NCBI GenBank assembly: GCA_002690755.1
Contig: NZFT01000090.1
Coordinates: 5,132 to 11,156, forward strand
Direction: 5' to 3'
DNA from: Phycisphaerae bacterium
Lineage (GTDB): Bacteria; Planctomycetota; Phycisphaerae; Phycisphaerales; SM1A02
DNA: 6,025 nucleotides
Position 1 is the stretch's first letter. Each line of letters starts with the position of its first letter. The notes under the pieces are model-generated. The model ran no database searches, was not told where the DNA came from, and saw nothing but the letters and a program-made list of their open reading frames with translations. This document shows, in pieces, positions 4,798-6,025 of the stretch. The position numbers were made by a program, and so were the translations under genes.

Positions 4798-6025
4798 TCA
4801 GGGCGTCCAGTCGCCGAGCATGATGCCGAGATCGCTTCCGAGGACGCAGCCGTCTCCGTCCAGGTCGGCGTAGCCGGGATCGTCGCAGCCCCACCTTCCG
4901 AGCAGAAGTCCGAAGTCCGCGCCGTCCACGCGGCCGTCCCGGTTGAGATCGGCGGGTGAGCCGGCGGCCGCGATCAGTTCCTTCCAGATCCGGGACGCGA
5001 AGTACTTCGCGCCATCGAGGTTCGGATGAACGCCGTCCACGAGGAGCTCCCGTTCCCATGACGACCACGGACCACGTTCGTCGAGGACGATCTGATGAAG
5101 GTCGATGAACGCCACGTCACCGCCGGCGAGGTCACGGAGGCCGGCGGCGTATTCGGGAAAGAAGTCGCCTTCGTAGGTCGAATAGGGGGAGACGATCAGG
5201 AATCCGATCTCGGGGAGCGACGGGTCCTCGGCCCTCGCCGTCGCGTGGACGGCTCGGTATCGCTCGAGGATCGCGGCGACGTCTTCGACCGGTCGCGAGG
5301 GCGCGGATCCGTCGATGCCGCCGTTGTTGGTTCCGATCCACAACATCACGTGCGACGTCTCGTGCGCGAGGAAGTGTCGCCGGAGGGCGCGGTCGCTGTA
5401 CGAACCCGCGTAGGTGGAACCAGGCGGTCCGATGATCGGTACTTCGGGGTGCCCGTGGGGATATCGATGATTCCCGGTGCGCCAACCGCCCTGGCCGATA
5501 TACGCCAGTCCGAGTCCGACGTCGAGATCGAGATTGGTGAGCACGGTGCCGGCGAGTCCGACCCGTTCGCCGGGTGGGAGTGGATCGTTGGATCGCGTGT
5601 AGAGACCCGCTCCCGCGTTGCCGGCCCCTTCGGGGCTTCCCGCCAGCAGTGAATCGTGCCAGACGAGTTCGAGGTCGGTCCCCACTTCGAACTGGACGCC
5701 GTATTCCGACCGCTGCCAGTCGGTCCCGTTCGCGGTGTTGCGGTTTCGAACGTCGAACCGACTTCGATAAAGGGGCGATTCGGCCGCGACGATCATCGCG
5801 CGATGACGATAGGTCTCCTCGGATCGAAGCATCCGACCGCTTCCGTCGGCATCTCTCAACATGCCGATTTCGTACTGGAAGGAGCCGCCTCGGAAGCCTG
5901 CGGCGATGGCCTTGCCCGACCAGTCGGGATCCTCGGGCAGGGTCTGCAGAACGCGAATCGTCCAGGTATTGGTTCCCGCGAACGGCTCGATGTCCGGGAG
6001 TTCGTGTCCCGGCCTGAGCATGGGG
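4798..6025 (-). CDS. Exported SGNH/GDSL-type hydrolase with dockerin-like tail (5' partial)
   Basis: Probable extracytoplasmic esterase or acetylesterase of the SGNH superfamily. The frame stays open to the window edge, so start and signal peptide are off-window; residues are numbered from the internal ATG at 6021 (407 visible). Conserved blocks: AYIGQGGWRTG (173-183) fits block II with its glycine; WIGTNNGG (228-235) fits block III with the oxyanion Asn (Asn rather than Asp follows it); DGVHPNLDGAKYF (329-341) is block V with the Asp and His of the catalytic triad. The only suitably spaced block I candidate is HDSLLAG (122-128), after the hydrophobic LELVW, giving Ser124 as possible nucleophile. 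Residues 1-115 are beta-rich in appearance, with many Arg, Asn and Asp, and I do not recognise them. Residues 358-407 form a dockerin-like pair of calcium loops. Substrate is unknown; a role on algal or other polysaccharides would be guesswork. It lies 64 bases upstream of argS without obvious functional link. Confidence 0.85.
   Translation of the reverse strand, partial: PMLRPGHELPDIEPFAGTNTWTIRVLQTLPEDPDWSGKAIAAGFRGGSFQYEIGMLRDADGSGRMLRSEETYRHRAMIVAAESPLYRSRFDVRNRNTANGTDWQRSEYGVQFEVGTDLELVWHDSLLAGSPEGAGNAGAGLYTRSNDPLPPGERVGLAGTVLTNLDLDVGLGLAYIGQGGWRTGNHRYPHGHPEVPIIGPPGSTYAGSYSDRALRRHFLAHETSHVMLWIGTNNGGIDGSAPSRPVEDVAAILERYRAVHATARAEDPSLPEIGFLIVSPYSTYEGDFFPEYAAGLRDLAGGDVAFIDLHQIVLDERGPWSSWERELLVDGVHPNLDGAKYFASRIWKELIAAAGSPADLNRDGRVDGADFGLLLGRWGCDDPGYADLDGDGCVLGSDLGIMLGDWTP
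4807..4950 (-). repeat. Paired dockerin-like calcium-binding repeats (C-terminal module)
   Basis: Two related units at the end of the hydrolase: DLNRDGRVDGAD followed by FGLLLGRWG (residues 358-378), and DLDGDGCVLGSD followed by LGIMLGDW (386-405). Each has an EF-hand-like Asp/Asn loop and a hydrophobic helix ending in Trp. In the second, Leu394 replaces the Asp found at that loop position in the first. Cys379 (WGC) and Cys392 could form a disulfide. The arrangement resembles the GC-type dockerin tails frequent on secreted planctomycete proteins, where the partner is not generally known. Confidence 0.8.

Noticed and set aside
2874..4823. A 649-codon open frame on the plus strand opposite argS
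   Set aside because: Antisense open frames of this length are common in GC-rich genes with strong third-position bias. Its product shows no recognisable domain, while the minus strand encodes a complete ArgRS.
1..6025. Apparent excess of GATC (77 sites counted by eye), which could suggest a Dam-like mark made by the local methyltransferase
   Set aside because: A control tetranucleotide of the same composition, TCGA, is about equally frequent (about 81 by eye), so the excess can be explained by general TC/CG/GA dinucleotide bias. A Markov-corrected whole-genome count would be decisive.
1..6025. Restriction-modification island, CRISPR array, insertion sequence, integrase or tRNA gene
   Set aside because: No endonuclease, direct-repeat array, transposase, terminal inverted repeats or tRNA-like fold was found; the methyltransferase stands alone among housekeeping genes of similar composition.

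Overview
The window is a dense, GC-rich, gene-packed bacterial segment. It most likely comes from a planctomycete of the Phycisphaerae type. The main clue is the last gene, whose C-terminus carries a paired calcium-loop (dockerin-like) module of the DLNRDGRVDGAD...GRWGC kind, a tail common on exported proteins of that group. The strong GC bias, preference for C/G-ending codons and short intergenic gaps fit this, but the placement is an inference. No stretch over 300 bases lacks a gene; the longest gap is about 91 bases.

Layout: two plus-strand genes fill the left end. The first is the C-terminal (catalytic beta-subunit) part of a glycosylasparaginase / isoaspartyl peptidase-type Ntn hydrolase, cut by the window edge. 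The second, coupled to it by an ATGA overlap, is a PduO-type ATP:cob(I)alamin adenosyltransferase. They converge, with only 5 bases between the stop codons, on a minus-strand run. Read in transcription order (right to left) that run is: an exported SGNH/GDSL-type hydrolase with a dockerin-like tail (5' end outside the window), argS (arginyl-tRNA synthetase), upp (uracil phosphoribosyltransferase), and a solitary beta-class DNA methyltransferase.

Working relationships: argS and upp are 17 bases apart and very probably co-transcribed. The methyltransferase follows upp after about 91 bases that hold a short hairpin and an imperfect palindrome, so it may be read through from upp or have its own control. 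The SGNH hydrolase is 64 bases upstream of argS with a hairpin between them and need not belong to the same transcript. The asparaginase/adenosyltransferase pair looks like a two-gene tail of a separate operon entering from the left.

Most of the window is housekeeping metabolism. I do not see a clear new multi-gene system, CRISPR array, mobile element or RNA gene. The items most worth a second look are the orphan methyltransferase in a tRNA-charging / pyrimidine-salvage neighbourhood, the hydrolase with a non-canonical HDSL candidate nucleophile block behind an unrecognised N-terminal region, and the hairpin just upstream of argS.
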